Shown piece after piece: positions 52,165-62,163 of a stretch of DNA of 64,000 nt (the stretch's first letter is position 1; every line of letters starts with the position of its first letter). The position numbers were made by a program, and so were the translations under genes. The stretch lies in contig OX621248.1 of NCBI GenBank assembly GCA_951640165.1, positions 1,178,001 through 1,242,000 on the forward strand, in the 5' to 3' direction. The DNA is from Pseudoips prasinana (Eukaryota; Arthropoda; Insecta; Lepidoptera; Nolidae). The notes beneath the pieces were generated by a model, which saw nothing but the letters and a program-made list of their open reading frames with translations, was not told the DNA's origin and made no database searches.

Positions 52165-52248
52165 TTGACCCATGTCAGAGGCCTACTGGGCGGCTTAAAC
52201 AACTCTGACACTAGGGTAACCACTGCCCATACGATAAGTAAGTATGTC
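52165..52248 (-). repeat. G-family start, minus strand
   Basis: CCATGTCAGAGGCCTACTGG, GACACTAGGGTAACCACTGC, CCCATACGATAAGTAAG. Same orientation as 51425-51590. Confidence 0.68.
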
Positions 52249-52249
52249 T

Positions 52250-52790
52250 ATGATCATTACCGCTTATTTTCAATAATTTCCACAACCGGGCTATCTAAAT
52301 AAAGCAGTACCCAGTGAGGTTTCTACAGAATTATTGGACTAAAAATAAAACTATAAAGTTTAGGTTTTCATCTATCTTTGCACACTTTATAAGTTTTCTT
52401 TTCATTTTCCAGGAATATTAGTAGTCAGGTAATTGCAAACTTGAGTTTTGAAATCGAAAACAGCGATTTCTAGGAACTCATCTATCGAGCTTATTAAACA
52501 CGGGTTTGTTGATTTAATAGAAAGAATGAAAAATATTGGAATTTACTCTCTCGGGCAAAATAAACGCTAGCCAAAGTGCAAGTAGAACTCCCGTGATTGA
52601 GATGCTATATCAATACAACAGTAAAAATAAATTAGACCCATTTGAAGAAGCTTGTTACAAAAAGTAGGATTAATTTGGTAGGTACTTATTATAATTTACA
52701 TACATAAATTACTTTTACAGATATTTTTTCTCTAGTTATAAGAATATGTTTGTTGTGGTGTTTGTGGAGCGTTATAAGGTGTATGTCATT
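52250..52790. other. no recognised feature
   Basis: AT-rich, no repeat recognised. Confidence 0.3.
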
Positions 52791-52794
52791 TTTT

Positions 52795-52885
52795 TATACT
52801 TCCTTACGCACGCTTGTCTTAAGGAGTAAGTAGGTGAAAGCGTGACGAGAGCATTTAGAAAAGTGTGATCGGGCGAGCTCTTTTG
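52795..52885 (+). repeat. S-family repeat, short
   Basis: TTACGCACGCTTGTCTTAAGG, GAAAGCGTGACGAGAGCATT, AAAAGTGTGATCGGGCGAG. First 90 bp of 44405-44665. Confidence 0.62.
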
Positions 52886-53074
52886 TAATTCCTTAGCGAT
52901 ATTCATAAAGAAGAAGAGACTTGTGTTCTGTATTCTTTTATCTATGTTAGTTCTTCGAAACATGATCACAGAGCATCAGTTTTTGATATTAAAAGTATTT
53001 TCATTTACCTCTACAGTTATGCTACGATCGATGCACAAAAGGCGCGAGGGCACCCTTATGGCACGATAAATTTG

Positions 53075-53262
53075 CTCCCCCTCTGTGTGTCCCGCCAAAG
53101 GAAAAAATACCTCCAGGACATAATTTGCCATGGCTAACCTGGAGGACTCTTAATAGACTACGTACTCAGGTTGGTAGATCCAAAGAAAACATGTACAAAT
53201 GGGGTTACATTCTCACATCACAAAACATCTGCAAGTGCGACGTGTCACCCCAAATATATATA
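53075..53262 (+). pseudogene. C-terminal scrap of the 62193-type LINE
   Basis: Frame containing PPGHNLPWLTWRTLNRLRTQ and VGRSKENMYKWGYI, followed by CKCDVSPQ. The same words occur in the C-terminus at 62193-63491 (PPGHNIPWPTWKSLNRLR, RSKENLYRW, CRCGATPQ). Only about 60 codons. The 71-codon frame from 53125 covers it and then runs into unrelated sequence. Confidence 0.82.
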
Positions 53263-53650
53263 GGCTATGATGACCGCACAGTATCAGATGGGCTGTTTAC
53301 TTGTTGCCTAACTTGGCAGAGTATAAAAACAGCTACATAACAAACAATTATGTACTCAGTGCCTACTAATATATATTTCGCGTAGAGTTGTCGCTTGAAT
53401 CTTCGCCGTTCGACAATTCAGGGGGCGTATTATACGTTGAACGATTAAAAATGAAAGAGGTAGTTAAATTTGCAAATCTATTTAAGTTATACACTTTGAA
53501 ATAATAAATCACTCAGTGGATATGTGCAGATATACAAGGTTATAGCTAGGAATTCGCTTCGGTTTCAATATTCGACCGCACTGGGCCAGTGGCAGTGCTG
53601 CTGCTCCAAAAGTGTCGATCGCGCCGCTCCAGACAGATGGCACTCTCTGA
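53263..53650. other. no recognised gene
   Basis: Unassigned. A 103-codon minus frame (53509-53820) spans the two hairpins that follow and has no domain. Confidence 0.3.
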
Positions 53651-53654
53651 TCTA

Positions 53655-53692
53655 TCAACGATTCACGATCTGGCTCGATCGTGAATCGTTGA
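53655..53692. repeat. perfect 16-bp hairpin, 6-base loop
   Basis: TCAACGATTCACGATC, loop TGGCTC, GATCGTGAATCGTTGA. A second hairpin (GTCTGCATAT ... ATATGCAGAC, about 53742-53774) lies 50 bp away. Local GC content is above the surroundings. Confidence 0.85.
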
Positions 53693-53799
53693 CTCCGTAG
53701 AGCGCTGACAAATGACGATGACGGTCGCGACATATAATTTAAGGTCTGCATATTTATATTAAGAGATATGCAGACATTAGTAGACACTGAGATACTGCT

Positions 53800-54925
53800 G
53801 TCACAAATAGATAAATCCATTGAATTGCACCATAAGTGATCTTCTTTGCAAATTTAATAATAAACCCTAGAAATCTAACAAAACTAACTATTTACTAGTA
53901 GGTACTTGAAATACATGAATTCCAAATGGCTGAATTTCACTTCGATACAAATAACATATTTAAAAGTTAATTTTGGCTTCACATATGTATCTGATAACTG
54001 ACAAATAAAAGCCTACTCTAGTGTGTGTCATAAAATTTTATTTATCCAATAAAATGTATATTATTATGCTTCATGAAAAATTGTATTGGCATAGAAAACT
54101 AAATTTGCATTTTAGATTTTTGCAATAAACATAATAACGTCCTTTTTCAACATAACACCTCGTTCGCGTAAAAATATATCGAGCGATTCTAATAAATGGG
54201 AAATATTGTGTGTGTGTTCGTCTCTATGTCTGTGTGTGTGTGTTTGTTCGTGTGTGTGTGTGTGATTTAAGGTCAGAGTTATGCCAATGATATGTACTCT
54301 TATATAAACACTGCAAGTGACCAACTGCAGTTGAGCGTGACTTCCGAAGCATTCCGATCAGTGGCGGCAACTGTAGCCACTAATAAGTTTGTTACCCTTA
54401 CTTCTCTTCTTTAAAAAATAAGGGACAACTAGAAAAAACTTAACACACTTCATTTTTACATTTTTCTTGTAAATCTTGTACATTATAGACATTTCCTAGC
54501 AATTATATTAAAGAGAGGTAAGTAAGATAATTCTATTATCCACGTTTGTGTTGTAGAGATAATAAAAATATGCAGCTAACTGTACAAAATTAAATAAAGT
54601 GTCTGTTCTGTGAAACTGGATTAAAGCTGGGCAATACCGGTTACATCTTTCCGGGATTCTCCGCAAATTAAGCACTCAGTCCCGGAATTGTTAAGTTTTG
54701 ACTGACAAAATATATTAAAGTTTGGACTGTCTCTGTATGGAGTGATTGGGAATATCGGCGGAAATAGTCTGGCTATTTTAATACTTGGTTTAACGCGTGG
54801 AAATTACTTTTAAGCTGAGTTGACAATCTGGAGCTTAATGTTGACGATCATAAAATCGAAATAGTAACCACTTGTGATACAAATAGTTCATCCACCACAT
54901 CCATTTAAATAAATAAATAAATACT
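53800..54925. other. no gene; GT-rich microsatellite
   Basis: GT repeats at about 54208-54262 with interruptions. The remainder is unassigned. Confidence 0.45.
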
Positions 54926-54929
54926 TACT

Positions 54930-55190
54930 TATTGTGTGGGCAGTGGGTACCCTAGTGTCAGGGTTATTCAAGCCGCCCATTACACCTCTGACATAGCTTA
55001 ACGACTGTTTCCTAATGGCTACAACCGGGACTGACAGCTTCACGTGCTCTCCAAAGCACGGAGACTCTCAGAAATTAAACCACTTTGGCGGTCACCCATC
55101 TATGGCCTGACCGCAAGCCTAGTTGCTTGACCTCGCCAAACACTTACGGACCGGTTAGAGCATCTGGCTATGAGCTCTAAATAAATTAAT
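54930..55190 (+). repeat. G-family repeat, near full length
   Basis: TTACTTATTGTGTGGGCAGT, GGTACCCTAGTGTCAGGG, TTCACGTGCTCTCCAAAGC, GGCGGTCACCCATCTATGG, AGCATCTGGCTATGAGC. Confidence 0.76.
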
Positions 55191-55195
55191 AATAT

Positions 55196-55560
55196 ATAAA
55201 TATCTTGTCACATCTAATATACTACTAATCCCAAACGAGGCACAGCCTGTACACACGGCTACATATCAAGCTATTCATTTCCAGTATAAGCTGACCTCTT
55301 GTTGTATTTAAAACCTATACAACGCGGGATCAGCTTATACTGGAAATGTATAGCTTGATGGGTAGCCGTGTGTACTATGGCTACTAGACAAGTGATAAAC
55401 ATATTTATTTATCTCCATATACATTCATATTATTATGGACACATTACACCCAGACACAGAACGGACAATCTTGACACTTGGATTTGCTTTGTGTGAGGCT
55501 TGAACCAACGATCTCAGGCTTAGTAATCAGGGTCACAAATCAATAGACCAACAGGCCAAT
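55196..55560 (-). mobile_element. SINE K copy, interrupted by MITE L
   Basis: Tail at the left (ATATCTTGTCACATCTAATA); body ACTATGGCTACTAGACAAG resumes at 55375; head inverse CTTGAACCAACGATCTCAGGC at 55499-55520. Without the insert the site reads GCCTGTACTATGG, as in related SINEs (GCTTGTACTATGG). Confidence 0.78.
55252..55372. mobile_element. MITE L (TA-flanked palindrome)
   Basis: 121 bp; CACACGGCTACATATCAAGC at the left and its inverse at the right, arms about 55 bp with a few mismatches, TA at 55250-55251 and 55373-55374. Non-coding; Tc1/mariner-type mobilisation is likely. Confidence 0.84.
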
Positions 55561-55940
55561 CATCACTATCATCATCACCATCCATACCCAAAAACTTTGG
55601 CATGTCCTCTATAATAAAAGTAGAAAGTAGGATTGAAAAAGAAAACTGAAAACTGTCTAGCTAAAAATGTAAGTCCCGGGAAAAGAGAAAAATATTGAGT
55701 ATATCGCATCCCTAATTGTTGTGTCTCTGTTATTTTACTATACAACTGCAAATATACCTTGTTTGCTTGGTTAGCGTTTTTAATTGGATATTCTAGGTAT
55801 TACGAAGAATGAATACCTGTTATATGTATGGGTGTTGGGTGGTATTTTCAGTTACTTACATGAATCTGTAATACTTTGTATTATTTTGATATGAATTTCG
55901 TTGTGTTGTCAAGTTACGTCTACCTGCCTCTGTTTTTACG
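55561..55940. other. no recognised feature
   Basis: Spacer. Confidence 0.3.
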
Positions 55941-55944
55941 TGGC

Positions 55945-56030
55945 GTAAATGAAAGTAAACCTTATGCTTACGTGATAAAGTTGACAATCTATAAAAGAAA
56001 TTTGACAGATTGGAGTAACCGGATGTGCTA
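55945..56030. mobile_element. MITE J, truncated copy
   Basis: AATGAAAGTAAACCTTATGC, ACGTGATAAAGTTGACAATC, AATTTGACAGATTGGAGTAA, CCGGATGTGCT. The left arm is missing. Confidence 0.68.
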
Positions 56031-56034
56031 CGGA

Positions 56035-57572
56035 ATGTAATAACGGATTATTATTATCGAATAATTTTAGACATTGCCCAGCTAGCAACTTGACAGCACC
56101 CTAACCTTAATCTTAATTATAGTTGAAATAACAAAAACAAAAATATTATTGTTATATGAATAAAAATAGTAGTAACATTTTAAAATCTTCTTTACATTTT
56201 TTTCAATTCTTCGATTTAAAAGAATCATGAGAGACACCAGAGCCAATAGTGTAACCAGCCCAGCCCAGTCTAGCCAGAAATTAAATACAATTACCAATCC
56301 GCAATAAACTATTCCAACGGCTTGACTCCGCGTCGGCTTCGGTGTCAGTCATTAGGTAACAGTCCTCAAGCTATGTTACCGGTATCATGAACAAACACAC
56401 ACGAATAAACAAAAATATTACTATGAGATTATTCATTCTTTCTGTATGTAAAAGGTAGTATGACGGCGTGATTAAGACTATATGCTGCTTTACTAACTAT
56501 TATCTGCCAAAGCAACCATAACCCGAACTTCATAGTCACTGATCGTTCTTATCTGTATAGGGGACATGCATAGAAAAACTTTCAGCTTTTATAAAATAAC
56601 GAAAGTCTGGCCATCGTGGGGTCTTGCTCTACTATTCAGCAGTGATTTTACGATTCTTTTAAAACAACAAAAACACAAAGAACGATAATTATTCCTGTAC
56701 ATATCATTCAGATGTTCATTCGCGGCTCATAAATCATTAATTGAACACGTTTGCATTAACTTGACGTGACGAGAATGAACGAATGGGAATGAGTGAATGA
56801 GTGACGTAATGACGTTCGATTGTTCACGCGTTTTTTAATTAGGTGATTCGAATTGAATTGTGTTGTGTTATGACGCGTGATTTGTGTACTTATTCAACAG
56901 CTGCCATTTTGTTTTGAACTGGAAGATAGAAGAGTATGTTAAAATGTATGCATTTATAGATATGTTCGTTCTTTTTGTAATTATTGTGATTTCATGATAA
57001 ATTTATGACGTAGGTAGTTGTTTAACTTCACTTTTAATATAGTAAGCCTGTCTTGAAAAAGCTTGTGATGTAATATAGGTACTCAATACTGTTCAATAAA
57101 TTTATTTGTTACTAATGTAATAATTTCCACAAGTAGATAGCCGATTGCAAAACTAAACATATTTAGAATCAGATACGGTAACCGTCAACGATATTTATGG
57201 TTTTCACAAGATTAGTATTATTTTAAAACAAATGAGTTTACTTAACAACAGCTTAGTGTATGTAAATTGATTAACAACATCTTTTAAAATTTCTTTAATG
57301 TTTAATATTTTTACTGTGAATGCACCATCGATTCTCTAGTTGTTCCGTTGTTTGTGTAGCAATTTTGAGCTTTATTTTAATATGATAGAAAACGATTTTG
57401 CAATGATCATGTATATTTTTTTTCTTAAATCAGATGATGTCAAGTAAAGTTGAAGTCGGTTGTATCGTTTTCTAAACAGTATTTTTTTGTCTTCACTCTA
57501 GTCAACGGTCATCAAAAAAACAGTTCAAGTTTCATTTATATTTTTAATGTAATCTATGATAAATACATACTA
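56035..57572. other. longest stretch without a recognised repeat
   Basis: About 1.5 kb not matched elsewhere in the window. A 71-codon minus frame (56082-56297) with a hydrophobic N-terminus (VTLLALVSLMILL) is too short and too AT-biased to call. 56780-56870 is rich in GAATGA/GACGT words. Candidate for host sequence, but no exon signal seen. Confidence 0.4.
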
Positions 57573-57576
57573 TTTG

Positions 57577-57945
57577 TCTACCTCCATAGTCTAGCGGCAG
57601 CGTATTTAACCACAGATAACGAGGTTCTGGGTTCAAAGCAAGTCCGGCCAAAGAGTGATTTTCGAATTATTTCTGTAAAGAAAATTGCTCAGTATCAACA
57701 GCCCAAGAGTCAGCAGTATTATATATACCCTCGAGCCTGGGAGAGTACGTAAAATCATCAGTCCTGTACCTGATCTCTTCCCGTCGTGTCGATAGTCGTC
57801 CCATCGGATTATGACATTGATGGAATAGAAAGTGCCCCTGTGTTTGTGTAAAAACTTGAACACTATAATACGTCCCGCGCAGATGGCTATTCTCCATTGA
57901 GACTAGCTGCCGTGGCCAGAATTCAACCAGGAAGACATCATAGTA
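57577..57945 (+). mobile_element. SINE M copy, plus strand
   Basis: Head CCTCCATAGTCTAGCGGCAG (A box) and GGTTCTGGGTTCAAAGC (degraded B box), body AAGTCCGGCCAAAGAGTGAT, GTACCTGATCTCTTCCC, ATGGAATAGAAAGTGCCCC, ending AACCAGGAAGACATCATAG. Confidence 0.8.
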
Positions 57946-58235
57946 TATAACTTGGATACAAATTTAAATATACTTTTGTGAAAACATTACCATATTTCAA
58001 ATAAATGTTCGGTACGGAGCACGGTTCAATGCACTAACCCTTTATAAATTCAAAATGACTGAAAGAGGCTGTATTATAAAACCGTGATTTCGATCACACA
58101 ACAGAGACGTCCTTATATTACAGAATAATAAAATTATTAGATAAGGCAAGTTATAAATACTTTTTGATAATAGTAGAATTCTTGTTGATGGAGTTAGAGG
58201 AAATTGTAAGAATGATGTTGATTTTTATTAAGTAC
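57946..58235. other. no recognised feature
   Basis: AT-rich, nothing matched. Confidence 0.3.
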
Positions 58236-58546
58236 TAGCTGTGCCCCGCAGTTTTACCCGCGTTAAACTTTATAAATTATCACAGCTCCTCCCCCGTAGA
58301 TGATAGCGTGATAATATGTACCCTATATGTTGACCCGACTTCTTAGTAATATTCATGCAAAATTGAAGTAAATCCATGCAGTACTTTTTGATTTTAGCCC
58401 GGACATACATACAGACAAACAGACAAAAATTCTAAAAACTATATTTTTAGCTTCGATATCAATTGTAGATCACGGCCCAAGTATCCTTTTTAAAAAATAT
58501 TCAATGTACAGTTTTGACTTTCCTACGATTTTACTATATGTATAGA
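58236..58546 (-). mobile_element. short Helitron, minus strand, inserted next to repeat S
   Basis: 3' CTAG at 58236-58239 and 5' TC at 58546, with A^T flanks (58235 A, 58547 T). The interior is the inverse of 28136-28456. After removal, TA-TGTAACGCACGCTTG restores the start of repeat S. Confidence 0.85.
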
Positions 58547-58630
58547 TGTAACGCACGCTTGACTTGGGGAGTAATCTGGTGAATCCGTGACGAGAGTGTT
58601 ACGAAAAGTGTGACCCTTCGTGAATACCTT
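58547..58630 (+). repeat. S-family repeat, short
   Basis: AACGCACGCTTGACTTGGGG, GAATCCGTGACGAGAGTGTT, AAAAGTGTGACCC. Confidence 0.62.
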
Positions 58631-58669
58631 TATATATCGACATTTAGCAAAAAGAAGCCTCATTTCACA

Positions 58670-58955
58670 TCATCAGCCAGATATCGGTCATTGCTGGCAC
58701 ATAGGCCTCTCCCAAGAGTTTTTAGTCGATGTAAGTCCGACATATCCACTCGGAGTCACTTTATACGGGTAGCATAAGTAGGTATTCCCCTGTTTTAACA
58801 AAAAAAGTCTCCCCAAAGGTTTATACAATGTTGCCATTTGGAAAGGTTAGCCATAGTTACCGCACACGACAAGCGAGTTGGCCACCGCAGTTAGCTGGTA
58901 GCTAGTAGACAGGTGGCGCTACCTGGTGTACCTCTTAGTCGTCTTTTACGACACC
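58670..58955 (-). mobile_element. small element with a LINE-like 3' end (F)
   Basis: ACATCATCAGCCAGATATCGG and TTGCTGGCACATAGGCCTCTC resemble an RTE terminus in inverse. The rest (GGCCACCGCAGTTAGCTGG, GTGTACCTCTTAGTCGTCTT) is unrelated to the polymerase. Single copy here, so boundaries are uncertain. Confidence 0.5.
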
Positions 58956-59890
58956 CACAGAATTATATAATAATAATACATGTATATCGTATACGTGTAT
59001 TAATTTCACTTCTTCTAAATACACTCATAACTAATTGATTATTCCTAAATTCGCAGACACTCAATTAATAATAATTGTATTCATTAGGAAATTGGATTAA
59101 GAGAGAGCCCTGGCACCCATAACACAAGTTTAATCTTAGCTTGGGTGTCAGAGGATCACAACCTGCGTAGTGCACAATTTTTACAGATTAGAAATAACCA
59201 AATGTATGGATTTAGTCTTAAGTGAAATTGTACTTTCTGGAAATAAAGTTATTATTATTATTATATCAGATTCTGGTCTATATAACTTGCTAGTAGTGGC
59301 TTATAACATTAAAAAGTAGAGCCCTGAAACCCATGTGAACACTGTTCGAATGGCTCACTATTTATGTAATAATAATAATTCTTTATTTGCAATAAAAAGT
59401 GTCTATGCTATAATAAATTAGTTTCTACTGCATAGTGGTACAACCGTAATTGTCAATTAATTTGGTGCAATATGGTAAGAGCGTATGGTGACCCTGTTAT
59501 TATTTCTTGCCGGAAACCACACAATTAATTAAATAATTTAAAATTACTCTTCTGCTAATTCACATGTCTGTGGAAAACCGTTATTTTGGACGGCAACTGG
59601 ACATTGTATACCCACCTTTTGATCGGCAGAGCAGAACTGTATAAATCAAATTCTTTTGAGGTTCTTTCATTATTCATAAGTAGGCATAGCCTTTGAAAGT
59701 TAGGGCAGGTTACTTCAGTAACAGGAGCAGCCTGCAGCTGTAAAGGGGGGGTGAGGGACACGGTAACGAAAGCTGGGTTTAATATATGCCGTAGGAGCTA
59801 TCGCACGTGTTTCGTCCTATAAAACATACTGGCAACACAATGTTTTAAGTAAATAGTAGTTTTTATAGCACTTGTTATAATTATATGCCA
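58956..59890. other. one retroelement-like 3' end, otherwise unassigned
   Basis: GGAAATAAAGTTATTATTAT at 59238-59262 is AATAAA plus an ATT tail, as at the end of a LINE or SINE; the upstream body (from about 59110) has no second copy here. A 68-codon minus frame at 59555-59761 has no domain. Confidence 0.4.
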
Positions 59891-59894
59891 CAAG

Positions 59895-60000
59895 TGTCCA
59901 TCATATCAGCTGTAAGACGCCCACTGTTGGACAAAGGGCTACCCCAAAGATTTCCTCAATTGCCGGCCTTGCGCTATCCGCATCCAGTGACTTCCAGCAT
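59895..60000 (-). mobile_element. RTE-type LINE 3' end
   Basis: ATCATATCAGCTGTAAGACG, CCCACTGTTGGACAAAGGGC, GCCGGCCTTGCGCTATCCGC in inverse order of the LINE terminus. Truncated at about 60000. Confidence 0.72.
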
Positions 60001-60027
60001 GTGTTAGTTGTCCTAAGATATTTATCG

Positions 60028-60357
60028 TTAGCTGTGCGCCGCGGTTTTACCCGCGTTAAATGTTATAAATTATCATAGTTCCTCCCTCATAGGTAATAGT
60101 GTGATAATATGTAGCCTATATGTTGACCCGACATCTCAGTAATATTCATTCAAATTTTGAAGTAAATCGCATGGATTTACTTCAAATTTTGAGTACTTTT
60201 TGAATTTAGCCCAGACATTTATACAGACAAACAGATAAAACTTCTAAAAACTATATTTTTGGCTTAGATAATTACTGTAGATCACGCCCCAAGTAACCAT
60301 TATAAAAATTTTCAATGTACAGTTTTGACTTTCCTACGATTTTTTTATATGTATAGA
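60028..60357 (-). mobile_element. short Helitron, minus strand (330 bp)
   Basis: 3' end CAGCTAA (CTRR-type) at 60028; 5' TCTATACATATAAAAAAAT at 60357 after an A. Contains a local inverse of TGGATTTACTTCAAATTTT around 60160-60192, absent from the other copies. The base after the 3' end is C, not T. Confidence 0.76.
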
Positions 60358-60359
60358 TA

Positions 60360-60860
60360 TAGATTCTCCTTCTTTGCGTGTCGAAGGCTAACTAACAAAA
60401 TTTTTGGCAAATAATAATTACCTTTATTATTTATTATAGTATAAGTTTTCGTTACCCTGTTCTTTATATTGTGTATTTTTAAGGTATATTCTTCGGTGGC
60501 AAAGAAAGATTTATTATTTCAAGTTTGGTTATTCCGTAAACAAGGGGGAGGGATGTCAAGGTGCTTTGGTATGCAAGCGATGCCGTTGATGTTGTTTCCT
60601 TATTTCCCTCCACCGTAATGTAAATAAATAAACTTCTATTTACCAATCATAACTTGATACTACCCAAATATTTTAAATATTCTACTAATATATTTATCTT
60701 CCGCCACGGTGTGCTTTAGACCACACAGCTGAAGTTAAACTTACCTAGATGTACGAAATCGGTTATATAAGAAAGAAAGAAAGAAAGAAAAGGTGTGCTC
60801 GCACCACTTAACGGTAACGGTTCTCTCTTTATATTTTTACTAACTTACTAATATCATAAA
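60360..60860. other. unassigned, small GAAA repeat
   Basis: GAAAGAAAGAAAGAAAGAAA at about 60770-60790. TTCTCCTTCTTTGCGTGTCG (60364-60383) recalls the 3' end of the 62193 LINE in inverse. Otherwise nothing. Confidence 0.4.
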
Positions 60861-60861
60861 T

Positions 60862-61080
60862 AATAATATCTCGGGACAATGTCACACAGATCATCCTAGC
60901 CCCAAACTAAGCAAAGCTTTTACTATGGGTACCAGGCGACGATATACATACTTATATAGATGGATAAATACTTAAATACATAGAAAACATCCATGACTCA
61001 GAAACAAATATTCTTGCTCATCACATAAATATTTGCACTTACCGGGTTTCGAACCCAGGACCACCAACTTCGTAGGCAGA
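60862..61080 (-). mobile_element. SINE A copy, head truncated
   Basis: Tail at left (TAATAATATCTCGGGACAAT). B box inverse GGTTTCGAACCCAGG. Breaks off at CGTAGGCAGA, before the A box. Confidence 0.84.
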
Positions 61081-61082
61081 AA

Positions 61083-61235
61083 AATATAAATGTGAATGTT
61101 TGTATGGCTGCTTGTAACTCTTACACACAATCATTTTAAAACGGATTGTGATGAAACTTTATAGTATTATATGTTATACATCCGATTAACACAGGGCTTT
61201 ATAATTTATAAGAAACCGCGGGGCACAGTAAGTCA
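61083..61235 (+). mobile_element. Helitron-like fragment
   Basis: AAAACGGATTGTGATGAAAC and AGAAACCGCGGGGCACAG followed by TAAG in place of CTAG. Resembles the 3' half of a Lep1-type element. Confidence 0.5.
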
Positions 61236-61484
61236 TATTAAAAGGTAGCTGGCTGGCATACATTAGGAGCATTTGTTAGTATATTAATTAAATATATATT
61301 GTTAGGCAATAACTTTGCCAGTCAACAAATTCCCCGGTCATTTAAAACCTTAAATAAACATACTTTTTTTCTGACAGGCCGGGCGTAGTTCATAAATACT
61401 TGTATTTCCCAGTCAGTGACTTTCCAAAAGTGAACGCCTCTTAGGTGACAAGATGATAATATGTAGTTTATTGCACATAGCAAT
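61236..61484. other. no recognised feature
   Basis: Spacer. Confidence 0.3.
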
Positions 61485-61768
61485 ATCATCACCATCATCA
61501 TCAAATCAGGCGAAATACGTCCACAGCTGGACAAAGGCCTCCCCCAAAGATCTTCACAATTGCCGGTATTGCGCTATTCACATCCAGCGGTTTCTAGTGA
61601 ACCGCATAAGATCCTCGTCCTCCTTGTAGGGGCCTGCCCACACTGCGTCTTCCGGTTCGTGTTCGCCACTCGAGAATCTTTCCATCAGCCGTCGGTTCTA
61701 CGAGCTACGAGTATGTGCCGCACCCACTGCCACTTCAGTGTTGCAATTATTCGGGCAAAACAATATAT
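61485..61768 (-). pseudogene. RTE-type LINE 3' end with RT C-terminal scrap
   Basis: CATCACCATCATCATCAAAT (tail inverse), GTCCACAGCTGGACAAAGGC, CTGCGTCTTCCGGTTCGTG and ACCCACTGCCACTTCAGTG: inverse of the coding end seen at 33245-33725, with frameshifts. Confidence 0.8.
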
Positions 61769-61769
61769 T

Positions 61770-62163
61770 ATGTACGATTGGCGGTCCTATCGCAGCGTTT
61801 TTTATGAATATTAAAAACATCCTGCGTCTTGTTCAAAGGGCATTTTAATATCAAGTTTGGGGCAATTTTTAATCAAACTGTGTTTTTACGTCCGTACCTT
61901 CAGTTTATTGCAGTCATAAAACATATTTCCGACAGTCAGTCAGTTATGAACTTCAAAATGTAACAACTGCGTTAAAATGTAGCAACAGAATGCGTTGATG
62001 GATGACTTCATAAGTCAGCCATTTTGAATTAACTCAACATTCGAGTACTGAGTAATAAAAATATGGACATTGCTTTACTAATTAAACTTTCCGTGTGGTT
62101 CACGTAACTGCGTGAAAAAAGCTTATTTGCTACGATAAATTCATTACAAAATGTATTTATAAT
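61770..62163. other. no recognised feature
   Basis: AT-rich between two LINE ends. Confidence 0.3.

Noticed and set aside
53509..53820. 103-codon minus frame as a small gene
   Set aside because: It spans two perfect hairpins, has no domain and no splice or start context that I could support.
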